Shown: positions 1 through 7,910 of the stretch, piece after piece | Layout of the letters: every line of letters starts with the position of its first letter | Position numbering within the stretch: the stretch's first letter is position 1 | Origin: Streptomyces sp. 840.1 | GTDB taxonomy: Bacteria > Actinomycetota > Actinomycetes > Streptomycetales > Streptomycetaceae | Assembly (NCBI RefSeq): GCF_003751445.1 | Contig: NZ_RJUU01000002.1 | Location: 620,001-684,000, forward strand | Length of the DNA stretch: 64,000 nt | Reading direction: 5' to 3' | Program-made: the position numbers and the translations under genes | The notes under the pieces: generated by a model | Told to the model about the DNA's origin: nothing | Database searches by the model: none | The model's input: only the letters and a program-made list of their open reading frames with translations

Positions 1-27
1 CAACTGACCCGAAGGGCTGCGGACATC

Positions 28-783
28 ATGACTGTGCAGGACAGTGGCAAGGTCGCGCTGATCACCGGCGCGAGCCGGGGTATCGGCTACGGCATCGCCG
101 AGGCGCTCGTCGCCCGGGGCGACCGGGTGTGCATCACCGGACGCGGCGAGGACGCGCTGAAGGAGGCCGTCGAGACGCTCGGCTCCGACCGTGTCATCGG
201 TGTGGCGGGCAAGGCGCACGACGAGGCCCACCAGGCGGTGGCCGTCGCGCGCACCATGGAGGCCTTCGGCAGGGTCGACTTCCTGGTCAACAACGCCGGT
301 ACGAACCCGGTCTTCGGCCCGATGGCCGAACTCGATCTCAACGTCGCCCGCAAGGTCTTCGAGACGAACGTGATCTCGGCGCTCGGCTTCGCGCAGCAGA
401 CCTGGAAGGCGTGGCAGAAGGACAACGGCGGGGCGATCGTCAACATCTCCTCCGTCGCGGGCGTCTCCGCCTCGCCCTTCATCGGCGCGTACGGCATGAG
501 CAAGGCGGCGATGATCAACCTGACCCTTCAGCTGGCACACGAGTTCGCGCCGGTCGTGCGGGTCAACTCGATCGCCCCCGCGGTCGTGAAGACCAGGTTC
601 GCCCAGTCGCTGTACGAGGGGCGCGAGGAGGAGGCTGCCGCGGCCTACCCGATGGGACGGCTCGGTGTCCCCGAGGACATCGGCGGCGCCGCGGCCTTCC
701 TCACCTCGGACCAGTCCGACTGGATCACCGGACAGACCCTGGTGGTCGACGGCGGTATTTTCCTGAACTCGGGCGTGGGCTGA
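28..783 (+). CDS. SDR family oxidoreductase (FabG-like)
   Basis: Cytosolic NAD(P)H-dependent short-chain dehydrogenase/reductase of 251 residues, the usual length for classical SDRs. The cofactor motif TGASRGIG lies at residues 13-20, the NNAG motif near residue 90, the catalytic Ser in NISSVAG near 140 and the catalytic pair in YGMSK near 155. The C-terminal TGQTLVVDGG stretch is typical of FabG-like enzymes. The ATG start follows a GAAGGG stretch about 10 bases upstream. The substrate cannot be read from the sequence. Nothing upstream is visible because the window begins 27 bases before the gene, so it could be the last gene of a longer operon. A perfect inverted repeat follows it. Confidence 0.93.
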   Translation: MTVQDSGKVALITGASRGIGYGIAEALVARGDRVCITGRGEDALKEAVETLGSDRVIGVAGKAHDEAHQAVAVARTMEAFGRVDFLVNNAGTNPVFGPMAELDLNVARKVFETNVISALGFAQQTWKAWQKDNGGAIVNISSVAGVSASPFIGAYGMSKAAMINLTLQLAHEFAPVVRVNSIAPAVVKTRFAQSLYEGREEEAAAAYPMGRLGVPEDIGGAAAFLTSDQSDWITGQTLVVDGGIFLNSGVG

Positions 784-821
784 GAACAGCCTGAGCGGGT
801 TTGGCCCTGATTGACTCAAGT

Positions 822-855
822 GCCCCGTCGGGCCAGCGGATTGACCCGACGGGGC
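822..855. terminator. inverted repeat / probable terminator overlapping a promoter
   Basis: Perfect 11-bp arms GCCCCGTCGGG (822-832) and CCCGACGGGGC (845-855) separated by 12 bases, just after the SDR gene. The right arm overlaps the -35 hexamer of the next promoter. The hairpin may therefore be a terminator, an operator, or both. Confidence 0.6.
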
Positions 856-868
856 GCTGCGGTATGGT
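841..868 (+). promoter_or_regulatory. putative sigma70-type promoter for the substrate-binding protein
   Basis: TTGACC at 841-846 and TATGGT at 863-868 with a 16-bp spacer resemble a vegetative Streptomyces promoter. The start would fall near 875, about 20 bases before the GTG of the downstream lipoprotein gene. This is pattern matching only. Confidence 0.5.
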
Positions 869-895
869 CTGCCGACCCATGGCTGATCGAGGAGC

Positions 896-2482
896 GTGCG
901 CGTGTTCTACCGGGCCAGTCTGCAGGCCGCTGCAGCCCTTGCTTCCCTGTCTCTGCTGGCCGGCTGCGGTCTGTTGTCCGACAGCGGTTCGGACGTGGAG
1001 CAGAAGCTAGCCGTCGGGACGACCAGCCAACCCTCCACCCTCGACCCGGCGGCGGCGTGGGACGGTTCCTGGGAACTGATGCGCAACGTGTTCCAGACGC
1101 TGGTCAGCTTCCCCACCGGAAGTACGAGCCCCGAACCGGACGCGGCGGACCACTGCAAGTTCACCGACACCACCAGTACCGCCTACCGGTGCACGCTCCG
1201 CGAGGGGCTGAAGTTCTCCAACGGCGAGAAGCTCGACGCCGAGGCCGTGAAGTACTCCATCGACCGGATCAGGACGATCGCGGTCAAGGGCGGCCCCGTC
1301 GGCATGCTCGGCTCGCTGGACCAGGTGGAGACCAAGGGCGACTCCGAGGTCATCTTCCACCTGACCAAGCCGGACGCCACCTTCCCGTTCATCCTGGCCA
1401 CGCCCGCCATGTCGCTGGTCGCGCCGAGCGAGTACTCGGCACACAAGATCCGTGACGACGGCAAGGTCACCGGGTCCGGGCCGTACCTGCTGGACGCGTA
1501 CAAGCAGGGTGAGCGCTCCGAGCTGGTGAAGAACCCCGACTACAAGGGTTTCGCGGACCGCAAGAACGACGCCGTGACCATCCGGTACTTCAAGGGGTCC
1601 GGCGCCATGGTCGCGGCGCTCAAGAAGGGCGAGATCGACGCCACCTACCGAGGTCTCACCGCCGAGGAGGTGGTGAGCCTGGAGGACAACGAGGACAAGA
1701 AGAGCAACCTCCAGCTCGTCGAGTCGGTCGGCGCCGACATCCGCTTCCTGGTCTTCAACCCCAAGGACCCGGCCGCCGGCAAGCCGGCCGTGCGGCGCGC
1801 GATCGCCCAGCTGGTGGACCGGGACGCGCTGGTGGCCAAGGTCTACCAGGGCACCGCCGAACCGCTCTACTCGATGGTGCCCAAGGGCATCGCGGGGCAC
1901 ACGACCAGTTTCTTCGACACCTTCGGCGACCCGGACGCCAAGAAGGCCAAGAAGATCCTCAGGGACGCCGGTATCGACGAGCCGGTCGCGATGACCTTCT
2001 GGTACACCACCGACCGGTACGGATCCTCGACGGCTCCGGAGTTCGACGAGCTCAAGCGCCAGCTGGAGGCCTCCGGTCTCTTCAGGATCACGCTGAAGAG
2101 CCGGCCCTGGAACACGTTCCAGGCAGGTTTCACCAAGGGGGAGTACCCCGTCTTCGGCCGTGGCTGGTTCCCGGACTTCCCCGACCCGGACAACTTCATC
2201 GCCCCCTTCGTGGGCAAGGACAGCATCACGGGCATGCCGTACGCGAAGGACGAGATCACGAAGCAGGTGCTGCCCCAGACCCGCAAGGAGAGCGACCGGG
2301 GCGCGGTCAGCCAGCAGTTCGAGGTGGCCCAGAAGGCACTCGTCGACGACGTCCGGCTGCTGCCGCTGTGGCAGGGCAAGCTGTACGTGGCGGCCGGCGA
2401 GGACATCGGCGGCGGCGAGCGGGCCCTGGACCCGCAGACGGTCATGCAGATGTGGGAGCTGTACCGCAAGGCCAGCTGGTAG
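896..2482 (+). CDS. ABC transporter substrate-binding lipoprotein (family 5, peptide type)
   Basis: Extracytoplasmic solute-binding protein of the DppA/OppA family, 528 residues, the family's normal size. The N-terminus is a lipoprotein signal peptide with lipobox L-L-A-G-C and the lipidated Cys at residue 24. The mature part has the family-5 layout, including LREGLKFSNGEKLDAEAVKYS near residues 101-121 and a late FPDFPDPDNF segment. The GTG start is preceded by GAGGAG. It probably delivers oligopeptides or similar solutes to a permease, but no permease or ATPase gene is adjacent, so it is an orphan here. A promoter and an inverted repeat lie immediately upstream. Confidence 0.92.
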   Translation: MRVFYRASLQAAAALASLSLLAGCGLLSDSGSDVEQKLAVGTTSQPSTLDPAAAWDGSWELMRNVFQTLVSFPTGSTSPEPDAADHCKFTDTTSTAYRCTLREGLKFSNGEKLDAEAVKYSIDRIRTIAVKGGPVGMLGSLDQVETKGDSEVIFHLTKPDATFPFILATPAMSLVAPSEYSAHKIRDDGKVTGSGPYLLDAYKQGERSELVKNPDYKGFADRKNDAVTIRYFKGSGAMVAALKKGEIDATYRGLTAEEVVSLEDNEDKKSNLQLVESVGADIRFLVFNPKDPAAGKPAVRRAIAQLVDRDALVAKVYQGTAEPLYSMVPKGIAGHTTSFFDTFGDPDAKKAKKILRDAGIDEPVAMTFWYTTDRYGSSTAPEFDELKRQLEASGLFRITLKSRPWNTFQAGFTKGEYPVFGRGWFPDFPDPDNFIAPFVGKDSITGMPYAKDEITKQVLPQTRKESDRGAVSQQFEVAQKALVDDVRLLPLWQGKLYVAAGEDIGGGERALDPQTVMQMWELYRKASW

Positions 2483-2557
2483 CCCGCCGGCCGGTTCGCG
2501 GCCCCGCCCCGGAGCGGGCGGGAGGCTCCCGGCTCCGTTGTCAGTGCTCGCCGGTAG

Positions 2558-2574
2558 GTTCTGAGATCAAGAAC
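2558..2574. repeat. short inverted repeat upstream of ung
   Basis: GTTCT-(7 bases)-AGAAC lies 26 bases before the ung start. The half-site orientation is opposite to the GAAC-GTTC order of an SOS box, so it is not read as a LexA site. It could bind another regulator or be chance. Confidence 0.25.
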
Positions 2575-2599
2575 TGATTGCTTACCGGAGGTTGTTGAC

Positions 2600-3283
2600 G
2601 TGACCGACACCGACCAGCTGCCCGAGTCCTGGCGCGGCGTCCTCGGCGAAGAGCTGCAGAAGCCGTACTTCAAGGAGCTCACCGAGTTCGTCGAGGAGGA
2701 GCGGGCCGCAGGACCGGTCTACCCGCCCCGGGGGCAGGTGTTCGCCGCGCTCGACGCGACCCCGTACGACAAGGTGAAGGTCCTGGTCCTGGGCCAGGAC
2801 CCGTACCACGGCGAGGGGCAGGGGCACGGGCTGTGCTTCTCCGTGCGGCCGGGTGTGAAGACCCCGCCGTCCCTGCGCAACATCTACAAGGAGATGAAGG
2901 AGGAGCTCGGCCTGCCGGTCCCGGACAACGGATATCTGATGCCGTGGGCCGAACAGGGCGTGCTGCTCCTCAACGCGGTGCTGACCGTGCGCGCGGGCGA
3001 GGCCAACTCGCACAAGGGCAAGGGCTGGGAGAAGGTCACCGACGCGGTGATTCGCGCGGTCGCGTCCCGGCCCGACCCGGCGGTCTTCGTGCTCTGGGGC
3101 AACTACGCGCAGAAGAAGCTCCCGCTGATCGACGAGGAGCGCCATGTGGTGGTGAAGGGAGCGCACCCCTCGCCGCTCTCGGCCAAGAAGTTCTTCGGGT
3201 CCCGTCCCTTCACCCAGATCAACGAGGCCGTCGCGGCGCAGGGGCACCAGCCCATCGACTGGCGCATCCCCGACCTGGGCTGA
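2600..3283 (+). CDS. ung: uracil-DNA glycosylase, family 1
   Basis: Removes uracil from DNA in base excision repair. The protein has 227 residues, typical of UDG family 1. The catalytic water-activating motif GQDPYHGEGQ is at residues 65-74 (Asp67), and the DNA-intercalation motif HPSPLS lies in the last quarter. The canonical GQAHG segment reads GQGHG here. The GTG start follows GGAGG at good spacing. It stands alone between a transporter lipoprotein and a small unknown. A second, unrelated uracil/mismatch glycosylase (mug) is found near the right end of the window. Confidence 0.97.
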   Translation: MTDTDQLPESWRGVLGEELQKPYFKELTEFVEEERAAGPVYPPRGQVFAALDATPYDKVKVLVLGQDPYHGEGQGHGLCFSVRPGVKTPPSLRNIYKEMKEELGLPVPDNGYLMPWAEQGVLLLNAVLTVRAGEANSHKGKGWEKVTDAVIRAVASRPDPAVFVLWGNYAQKKLPLIDEERHVVVKGAHPSPLSAKKFFGSRPFTQINEAVAAQGHQPIDWRIPDLG

Positions 3284-3413
3284 TGGCGCGCCGGAGCCTG
3301 GGTGCGGGCGCGCGCCACTGCGGTTAGCGTCGAACCGGCCGGAACCATCCGGAACCGTAAGGAACCGCATGGATCCGGTCGGACGCAGGCGGACGGGTAC
3401 GAGGGAGACCGCA

Positions 3414-3899
3414 GTGACGGAGCAGCAGGAGGCGTCGCGAGACGTCGTCATGACCAGAATCGGCCAGGCGATCATGCTGCTGCACGGGGGTGACCGCGAG
3501 GAGGCCCGCAACCGCTTCGGCCTCCTCTGGGCGGAGATCGGTGCGGACGGTGACGCCCTGCACCGGTGCACCCTCGCGCACTACATGGCGGACACCCAGG
3601 ACGATCCCGGTGACGAGCTGGTCTGGGACCTGCGGGCGCTGGCCGCCGCCCGGACGCTGACCGACGAGCGCGTCGCGGAACACCACGACGCCCTCGCGGT
3701 ACGGGCCTTCTACCCGTCGCTCTACCTCAACCTGGCGGCGGACTACGTGAAACTCCGGCGCCCGGCGGCGGCCCGGATCCATCTGGACCGGGCCAGGGAC
3801 GCCTCCGGAGCACTGGCACAGGACGGGGGCGACGACGGCTACGGGGACGGGGTGAGGGCCGCCATCGGGCGCCTGGAGCGGCGCCTGCGGGAACTCTGA
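3414..3899 (+). CDS. tetratricopeptide-like hypothetical protein
   Basis: A 161-residue soluble protein without a recognised catalytic motif. It is mostly alpha-helical, with helix-turn-helix pairs such as the segments starting MLLHGGDREEARNRFGLLW and YLNLAADYVKLRRPAAARIH, reminiscent of TPR repeats used in protein-protein contacts. Streptomyces genomes contain many such proteins. I chose the GTG at 3414 because GGGAG sits just upstream; an ATG at 3369 in the same frame has no good ribosome binding site. It is followed by a hairpin and a convergent lipoprotein gene. Confidence 0.75.
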   Translation: MTEQQEASRDVVMTRIGQAIMLLHGGDREEARNRFGLLWAEIGADGDALHRCTLAHYMADTQDDPGDELVWDLRALAAARTLTDERVAEHHDALAVRAFYPSLYLNLAADYVKLRRPAAARIHLDRARDASGALAQDGGDDGYGDGVRAAIGRLERRLREL

Positions 3900-3909
3900 G
3901 GGGCTGGGG

Positions 3910-3934
3910 CGGGCGGCGCCCGGCGTGCCGCCCG
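3910..3934. terminator. hairpin between convergent genes
   Basis: 8-bp arms CGGGCGGC and GCCGCCCG around a 9-base loop, immediately after the stop of the TPR-like gene. The position suits a terminator. Confidence 0.5.
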
Positions 3935-3976
3935 GCCGGGGCTGTGTCGTCGGTGTTCTCGGTGTGCGGTCAGCCG

Positions 3977-4441
3977 TCAGTGGCCGTAGGTGTGGTCGCA
4001 GATCCGCGACTGCGGACTGCCCGCCGGCCAGTGCCCGTATCCCCGTCCCAGTGCGCAGACATCCGCCCCGGTGACCGGCGGCGGCAGTGCCGGTACGGGC
4101 GCGGCGGGCGCGGCCCGGCGCGGCGGGCGGGGGAGCGCGGGGCCGGGGACGCGCCGTGGCCGCGGGGCGCGGGGTGCGGCGCGGGGCTCGCTGCGACGAG
4201 CGGCGGGCGGGGCGGCCGGCTCCCGGGCGGCGCGGGTGGCGGCGGACCGCTTCGGGCCGGGGATGGCTTCCAGGACGTCGCGGACCGGGGGGCGGCCGAT
4301 CTGCGGGGCCAGGTCCTGGGCGGTGGGGCCGGGCGATGGTGGCGGCGGGGCACTCGGCCGGGGCTGGACGGAGACGCACCCGGACAGGGCCGTGACCGCC
4401 ACGGCGACCAGGAGCTTCACGGTGGTACTGGTTCGATGCAC
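3977..4441 (-). CDS. small Pro/Ala-rich lipoprotein
   Basis: Secreted lipoprotein of about 154 residues with unknown role. A basic n-region, hydrophobic stretch KLLVAVAVTAL and lipobox L-S-G-C place the lipidated Cys at residue 22. The mature region is low complexity, rich in Pro, Arg and Ala, and ends in a short conserved-looking part containing two Cys residues (DVCALGRGYGHW and RICDHTYGH), which may form a disulfide outside the cell. The start is uncertain: a GTG at 4441 gives a normal signal n-region and a GTG at 4420 gives a very short one; neither has a clear Shine-Dalgarno sequence. Confidence 0.65.
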   Translation of the reverse strand: MHRTSTTVKLLVAVAVTALSGCVSVQPRPSAPPPPSPGPTAQDLAPQIGRPPVRDVLEAIPGPKRSAATRAAREPAAPPAARRSEPRAAPRAPRPRRVPGPALPRPPRRAAPAAPVPALPPPVTGADVCALGRGYGHWPAGSPQSRICDHTYGH

Positions 4442-4547
4442 CTGATCAACTCTGCTGTGCGGACCCGCCGTCGAGTGGGCCGGAATCCCCGGATTGATCC
4501 GCACGAGTGACCCCGGTCAGCGCCGCGCCCCGCGTGCCGTCCGCGCC

Positions 4548-5162
4548 TCAGGGTCCGAGCATCCCGCGCAACAGCTCGCCGAAGCCGGTGCGCAGCTCCG
4601 CCTCGGAGGGCACGGAGCTGCTGTAGGAGCCGGCCGCGCACGAGAACATCATCCCCTCGCACCAGGCCACCAGGGACAGGGCGTGGCGCTCGGGCTCGGG
4701 CGACCCGGCCGCCGTCATCAGCGCGACCAGCGGCTCGCGGAACTGCCGGCCCGCCGCGTCGAAGAAGGCCCGCAGCTCGGGGCGGCGGGTGGCCTCCAGG
4801 GCGAGTTCGTACCGGCAGACGAGCAGTTCGGGGTGGCGGGTCAGATAGCGGTGCAGGGCCGTCGCCAGACCCGCGATCAGTGCGTCCGGCCCGGGGGGTA
4901 CGGCCCCGCCCGCCGCCGGTCCGGGTGGCGCGAGTTCGCCCGGCGCCAGGACCCGGGCCTCCCGCTCCGCCAGCCGGCGCACCGTCGCCTCCAGCAGGGA
5001 CTGCCGGGTGCGGGCGTAGTTGGACGTCGAGCCCTGGGGGAGTCCGGCCCGTTCGTCCACCGCCCGGTGCGTCAGCCCCCGCATGCCGCGTTCGGCCAGC
5101 AGCCCGAGCGCGGCGTCGGTGATCAGATCGGCCCGTGCGGAGCCGGTGGTGCGTGTGGCCAT
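4548..5162 (-). CDS. TetR family transcriptional regulator
   Basis: A 204-residue repressor with an N-terminal helix-turn-helix (residues 10-60, including GLLAERGMRGLTHRAVDERAGL) followed by a variable ligand-binding domain. It diverges from an FAD monooxygenase gene and is separated from it by 90 bp holding two identical palindromes. TetR regulators in this layout usually repress both themselves and the divergent gene until a small ligand, often the enzyme's substrate, is bound. The ligand cannot be told from sequence. Confidence 0.9.
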   Translation of the reverse strand: MATRTTGSARADLITDAALGLLAERGMRGLTHRAVDERAGLPQGSTSNYARTRQSLLEATVRRLAEREARVLAPGELAPPGPAAGGAVPPGPDALIAGLATALHRYLTRHPELLVCRYELALEATRRPELRAFFDAAGRQFREPLVALMTAAGSPEPERHALSLVAWCEGMMFSCAAGSYSSSVPSEAELRTGFGELLRGMLGP

Positions 5163-5182
5163 GGGATCAACCTACCGCTGGA

Positions 5183-5224
5183 ACTACAGGTGTAGTACGT
5201 TGGAGTTGTTACTACAGGTGTAGT
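5183..5224. promoter_or_regulatory. paired palindromic operators of the TetR regulator
   Basis: The 14-mer ACTACAGGTGTAGT (arms ACTACA/TGTAGT around GG) occurs twice, at 5183-5196 and 5211-5224, 28 bp start to start. Both copies lie between the divergent TetR and monooxygenase genes. Two identical copies spaced near three helical turns are good evidence for cooperative regulator binding. Assigning them to the adjacent TetR protein is inference. Confidence 0.8.
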
Positions 5225-5252
5225 TTCCCGGTTCCGGGATCGAGGAGGAGTC

Positions 5253-6503
5253 ATGCACGCACCCCGCGCGGTTGTCATCGGCAGCGGAATCGGTGGGCTC
5301 ACGACGGCGGTGGCCCTGCACCGCTCGGGCTGGCAGGTCACCGTGCTGGAACGGGCCGGGACGCTGGAGCCCGTCGGTGCCGGAATCAGCCTCGCCCCCA
5401 ACGCCCAGCGCGCCCTGGACGTCATCGGGCTCGGCGACGGGATCAGGTCCCTGGCCGCCTGGCAGGGCGAGGGCGGCATGCGCTCACCGGGCGGCCGCTG
5501 GCTCGCCAGGACCGACAGCGCCGCGGCGGCCGAGCGGTTCGGCGGCCCACTCGTCCTGCTGCACCGGGCCACCCTGGTCGGCCACATAGCCGCCGCGCTC
5601 CCCGCCTCCGCCATCCGCACCGGGTGCCCGGCCCGCCTCGTGGACCCGGGCACCGCAGGCGGCCGGCCCGCCGTGGTCGGCACTCCGGACGGGACCGTCG
5701 AGGCCGAACTCGTGATCGGCGCCGACGGCATCCACTCGGCCGTACGGGAGGCGCTCTTCCCGGACCACCCCGGCCCCTCGTACGCGGGCTTCACCACCTG
5801 GCGCGTCCTCGTGCCCGCGCCCGCCGAGTCCTTCGCCCCGCACGAGACCTGGGGCCGAGGCGCGCTCTGGGGCACCCAGCCGCTCAAGGACGGCCGGATC
5901 TACGCGTACGCGGCGGCGGTCGCCCCGGCGGGTGCGCGGGCCGCCGACGACGAGCGGGCGGAACTGCTGCGCCGGTTCGGCGACTGGCACCGGCCGGTCC
6001 CCGCGATCATCGACGCCGCCGAACCCGGAGCCGTCCTGCGCAACGACGTCCACCAGATGACCGACCCGCTGCCCGCCTTCCACCGCGGCCGTACGGTGCT
6101 CGTCGGGGACGCCGCCCACGCCATGGCTCCCACCCTGGGCCAGGGCGGCAACCAGGCCATCGAGGACGCCGTCGTGCTCGCCCACCACATGGCACCGGGG
6201 GCCGACCCGGGCGCCGGCCTCGCCGCGTACACCGCCGACCGGCTGCCCCGGACGACCGCCGTCGTCCGCAAGGCGGCACAGGTCTCGCGGCTGATGCGCC
6301 TGTCCGGTCCCGTCTCCGTCGCGCTGCGCGACTTCGCGATGTCCACGGCCTCCCGCCTCGGGCCCGGTCTCGTCCTGCGCACCTTCGACGGCATCGCCGA
6401 CTGGCGTCCGCCGCAGCACACGTATGCTGCCGGGACGAACGACGCGCCGGTAGTACGACCGAGGTGGACCACCACGGACGAGAACCGCGACGCACGGCGC
6501 TGA
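5253..6503 (+). CDS. FAD-dependent monooxygenase (group A flavoprotein)
   Basis: An aromatic-ring-hydroxylase-like flavoprotein of 416 residues, of the PHBH/salicylate hydroxylase superfamily, using NAD(P)H and O2. The FAD dinucleotide fold GSGIGG is at residues 10-15. The second FAD motif LVIGADGIHSAVR lies near 160 and the GD motif VLVGDAAHAMAPTLGQGGNQ near 285. The ATG follows GAGGAG. It is probably transcribed with the oxidoreductase 20 bases downstream and is likely controlled by the divergent TetR regulator. The substrate is not predictable, although the layout suggests detoxification or catabolism of an aromatic compound. Confidence 0.93.
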   Translation: MHAPRAVVIGSGIGGLTTAVALHRSGWQVTVLERAGTLEPVGAGISLAPNAQRALDVIGLGDGIRSLAAWQGEGGMRSPGGRWLARTDSAAAAERFGGPLVLLHRATLVGHIAAALPASAIRTGCPARLVDPGTAGGRPAVVGTPDGTVEAELVIGADGIHSAVREALFPDHPGPSYAGFTTWRVLVPAPAESFAPHETWGRGALWGTQPLKDGRIYAYAAAVAPAGARAADDERAELLRRFGDWHRPVPAIIDAAEPGAVLRNDVHQMTDPLPAFHRGRTVLVGDAAHAMAPTLGQGGNQAIEDAVVLAHHMAPGADPGAGLAAYTADRLPRTTAVVRKAAQVSRLMRLSGPVSVALRDFAMSTASRLGPGLVLRTFDGIADWRPPQHTYAAGTNDAPVVRPRWTTTDENRDARR

Positions 6504-6523
6504 ACAGCAAAGAGGGAGACCCA

Positions 6524-7423
6524 GTGAAGGTCGGCTGCATCGGGCTCGGAGACATCGCGCAGAAGGCATACCTGCCGGTGCTCAGCGCCCTGCCGGGGGT
6601 CGAACTGCATCTGCAGACCCGTACCCCCGCCACCCTGGCCGCCGTCGCGGAGACCCACCGGATCCCCGCCGCGCAGTGCCACACCGACCTCGGCTCGCTG
6701 CTCGCCCAGGGGCTGGACGCGGCGTTCGTGCACGCCCCGACCGCGGCCCACCCGGAGATCGCCGGCCGGCTGATCGAGGCGGGCGTGCCCACCTATGTCG
6801 ACAAGCCGCTGGCGTACGGGTTCGCGGAGTCAGAGCGGCTGGTGGAGCTGGCGGAGGCCCGAGGCGTCGGCCTGACCGTCGGATTCAACCGCCGTCTGGC
6901 GCCCGGTTACGCCCAGTGCGCCGAGCACCCGCGCGAGCTGATCCTCATGCAGAAGAACCGGGTGGGACTGCCGGAGGACCCCCGGACCATGGTCTTCGAC
7001 GACTTCATCCACGTGGTCGACACCCTGCGCTTCCTGGCACCCGGGCCCGTCGAGCACACCGTCGTACGGGCCAGGATCCGCGACGGCCTGATGCACCACG
7101 TCGTGCTCCAGCTGTCCGGCGACGGGTTCACCGCCATCGGGGCGATGAACCGGCTCAGCGGCTCGACCGAGGAACGGCTGGAGGTCTCCGGCCAGGACTC
7201 CAAGCGCGAGGTCGTCAACCTCGCCGAGGTGATCGACCACAAGGGCCAGCCGAGCGTGAGGCGGCGCGGCGACTGGGTGCCGGTGGCCCGCCAGCGCGGC
7301 ATCGAGCAGAGCGTGCTGACGTTCCTGGACGCCGTGCGGGCCGGGCGGACGCTGAGCGCCCGCGACGCGCTGGAGACGCACGAGCTGTGCGAGCGCGTCC
7401 TGCGCGACCTCGACTGCGCCTGA
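6524..7423 (+). CDS. Gfo/Idh/MocA family oxidoreductase
   Basis: NAD(P)-dependent oxidoreductase of 299 residues. The N-terminal Rossmann fold begins VKVGCIGLGDIAQKAYLPVL, and the family's EKP-type motif appears as DKPLAYGF near residue 93. The GTG at 6524 was chosen because GAGGGAGA precedes it and the Rossmann strand begins directly after it; the frame stays open far upstream only by chance. The gene follows the FAD monooxygenase by 20 bp, so the two likely form an operon. The length is shorter than the common 330-390 residues. Family members act on sugars, inositols or biliverdin; the substrate here is unknown. Confidence 0.88.
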   Translation: MKVGCIGLGDIAQKAYLPVLSALPGVELHLQTRTPATLAAVAETHRIPAAQCHTDLGSLLAQGLDAAFVHAPTAAHPEIAGRLIEAGVPTYVDKPLAYGFAESERLVELAEARGVGLTVGFNRRLAPGYAQCAEHPRELILMQKNRVGLPEDPRTMVFDDFIHVVDTLRFLAPGPVEHTVVRARIRDGLMHHVVLQLSGDGFTAIGAMNRLSGSTEERLEVSGQDSKREVVNLAEVIDHKGQPSVRRRGDWVPVARQRGIEQSVLTFLDAVRAGRTLSARDALETHELCERVLRDLDCA

Positions 7424-7532
7424 GGGCCCTCCGCCCCCGGGCCTCGGCCGGGGCCGTCGTTCCTCCGGATGCGTGCGGACCGGGGGCGATGCAGGCTGAG
7501 GAGATGGACCGTCGGCCCGTGGAGGTGACCTC

Positions 7533-7892
7533 GTGAAACCCCGCCACGAGCCCCAGGGCTGGGGTGCTCTCCAGCCCCCGCCCGGCTACTACTCGGCCGA
7601 CGGCCGTCCGCCCGACGCCATGCAGCGCGCCCTGATCCTCGACTGGGCGGTGAGCCAGCGGGTCGCGTGCGGCTGGCGCGTGGAGTCCCGCTCCGAGACC
7701 CAGGTCGTCATGGTCAGGGGCCGCCCCCTGAACCATGTGCTGCACGCTGTCCTGACGGTCTTCAGCTGTTTCCTCTGGGGCGCCGTGTGGCTGGTGCTCG
7801 GTGTGACCAGCAAGGTCGAACGGATCGCGCTCACCGTGGACGCCATGGGCGACATCATCACCGTGAACGGTCCGGGCCGGAACACGTTCTGA
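7533..7892 (+). CDS. small membrane protein, unknown function
   Basis: A 119-residue protein with a soluble N-terminal part containing PPPGYYSADGRPPDAM and one predicted membrane segment near residues 68-92 (HAVLTVFSCFLWGAVWLVLG). It ends in a short soluble tail. The GTG is preceded by an almost perfect ribosome binding site, GGAGGTGA. It is convergent with lnt, with 18 bp between the stops. No catalytic motif is visible. Confidence 0.72.
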   Translation: MKPRHEPQGWGALQPPPGYYSADGRPPDAMQRALILDWAVSQRVACGWRVESRSETQVVMVRGRPLNHVLHAVLTVFSCFLWGAVWLVLGVTSKVERIALTVDAMGDIITVNGPGRNTF

Positions 7893-7910
7893 GCGCCCAC
7901 CCCTCATGCC

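Noticed and set aside
2558..2574. SOS box before ung
   Set aside because: The repeat is GTTCT-AGAAC, the reverse orientation of the LexA half-sites GAAC-GTTC.
5135..6523. Extension of the Gfo/Idh/MocA frame upstream through the monooxygenase gene
   Set aside because: The real start is GTG 6524 with a good ribosome binding site; the extension is an out-of-frame shadow of the monooxygenase.
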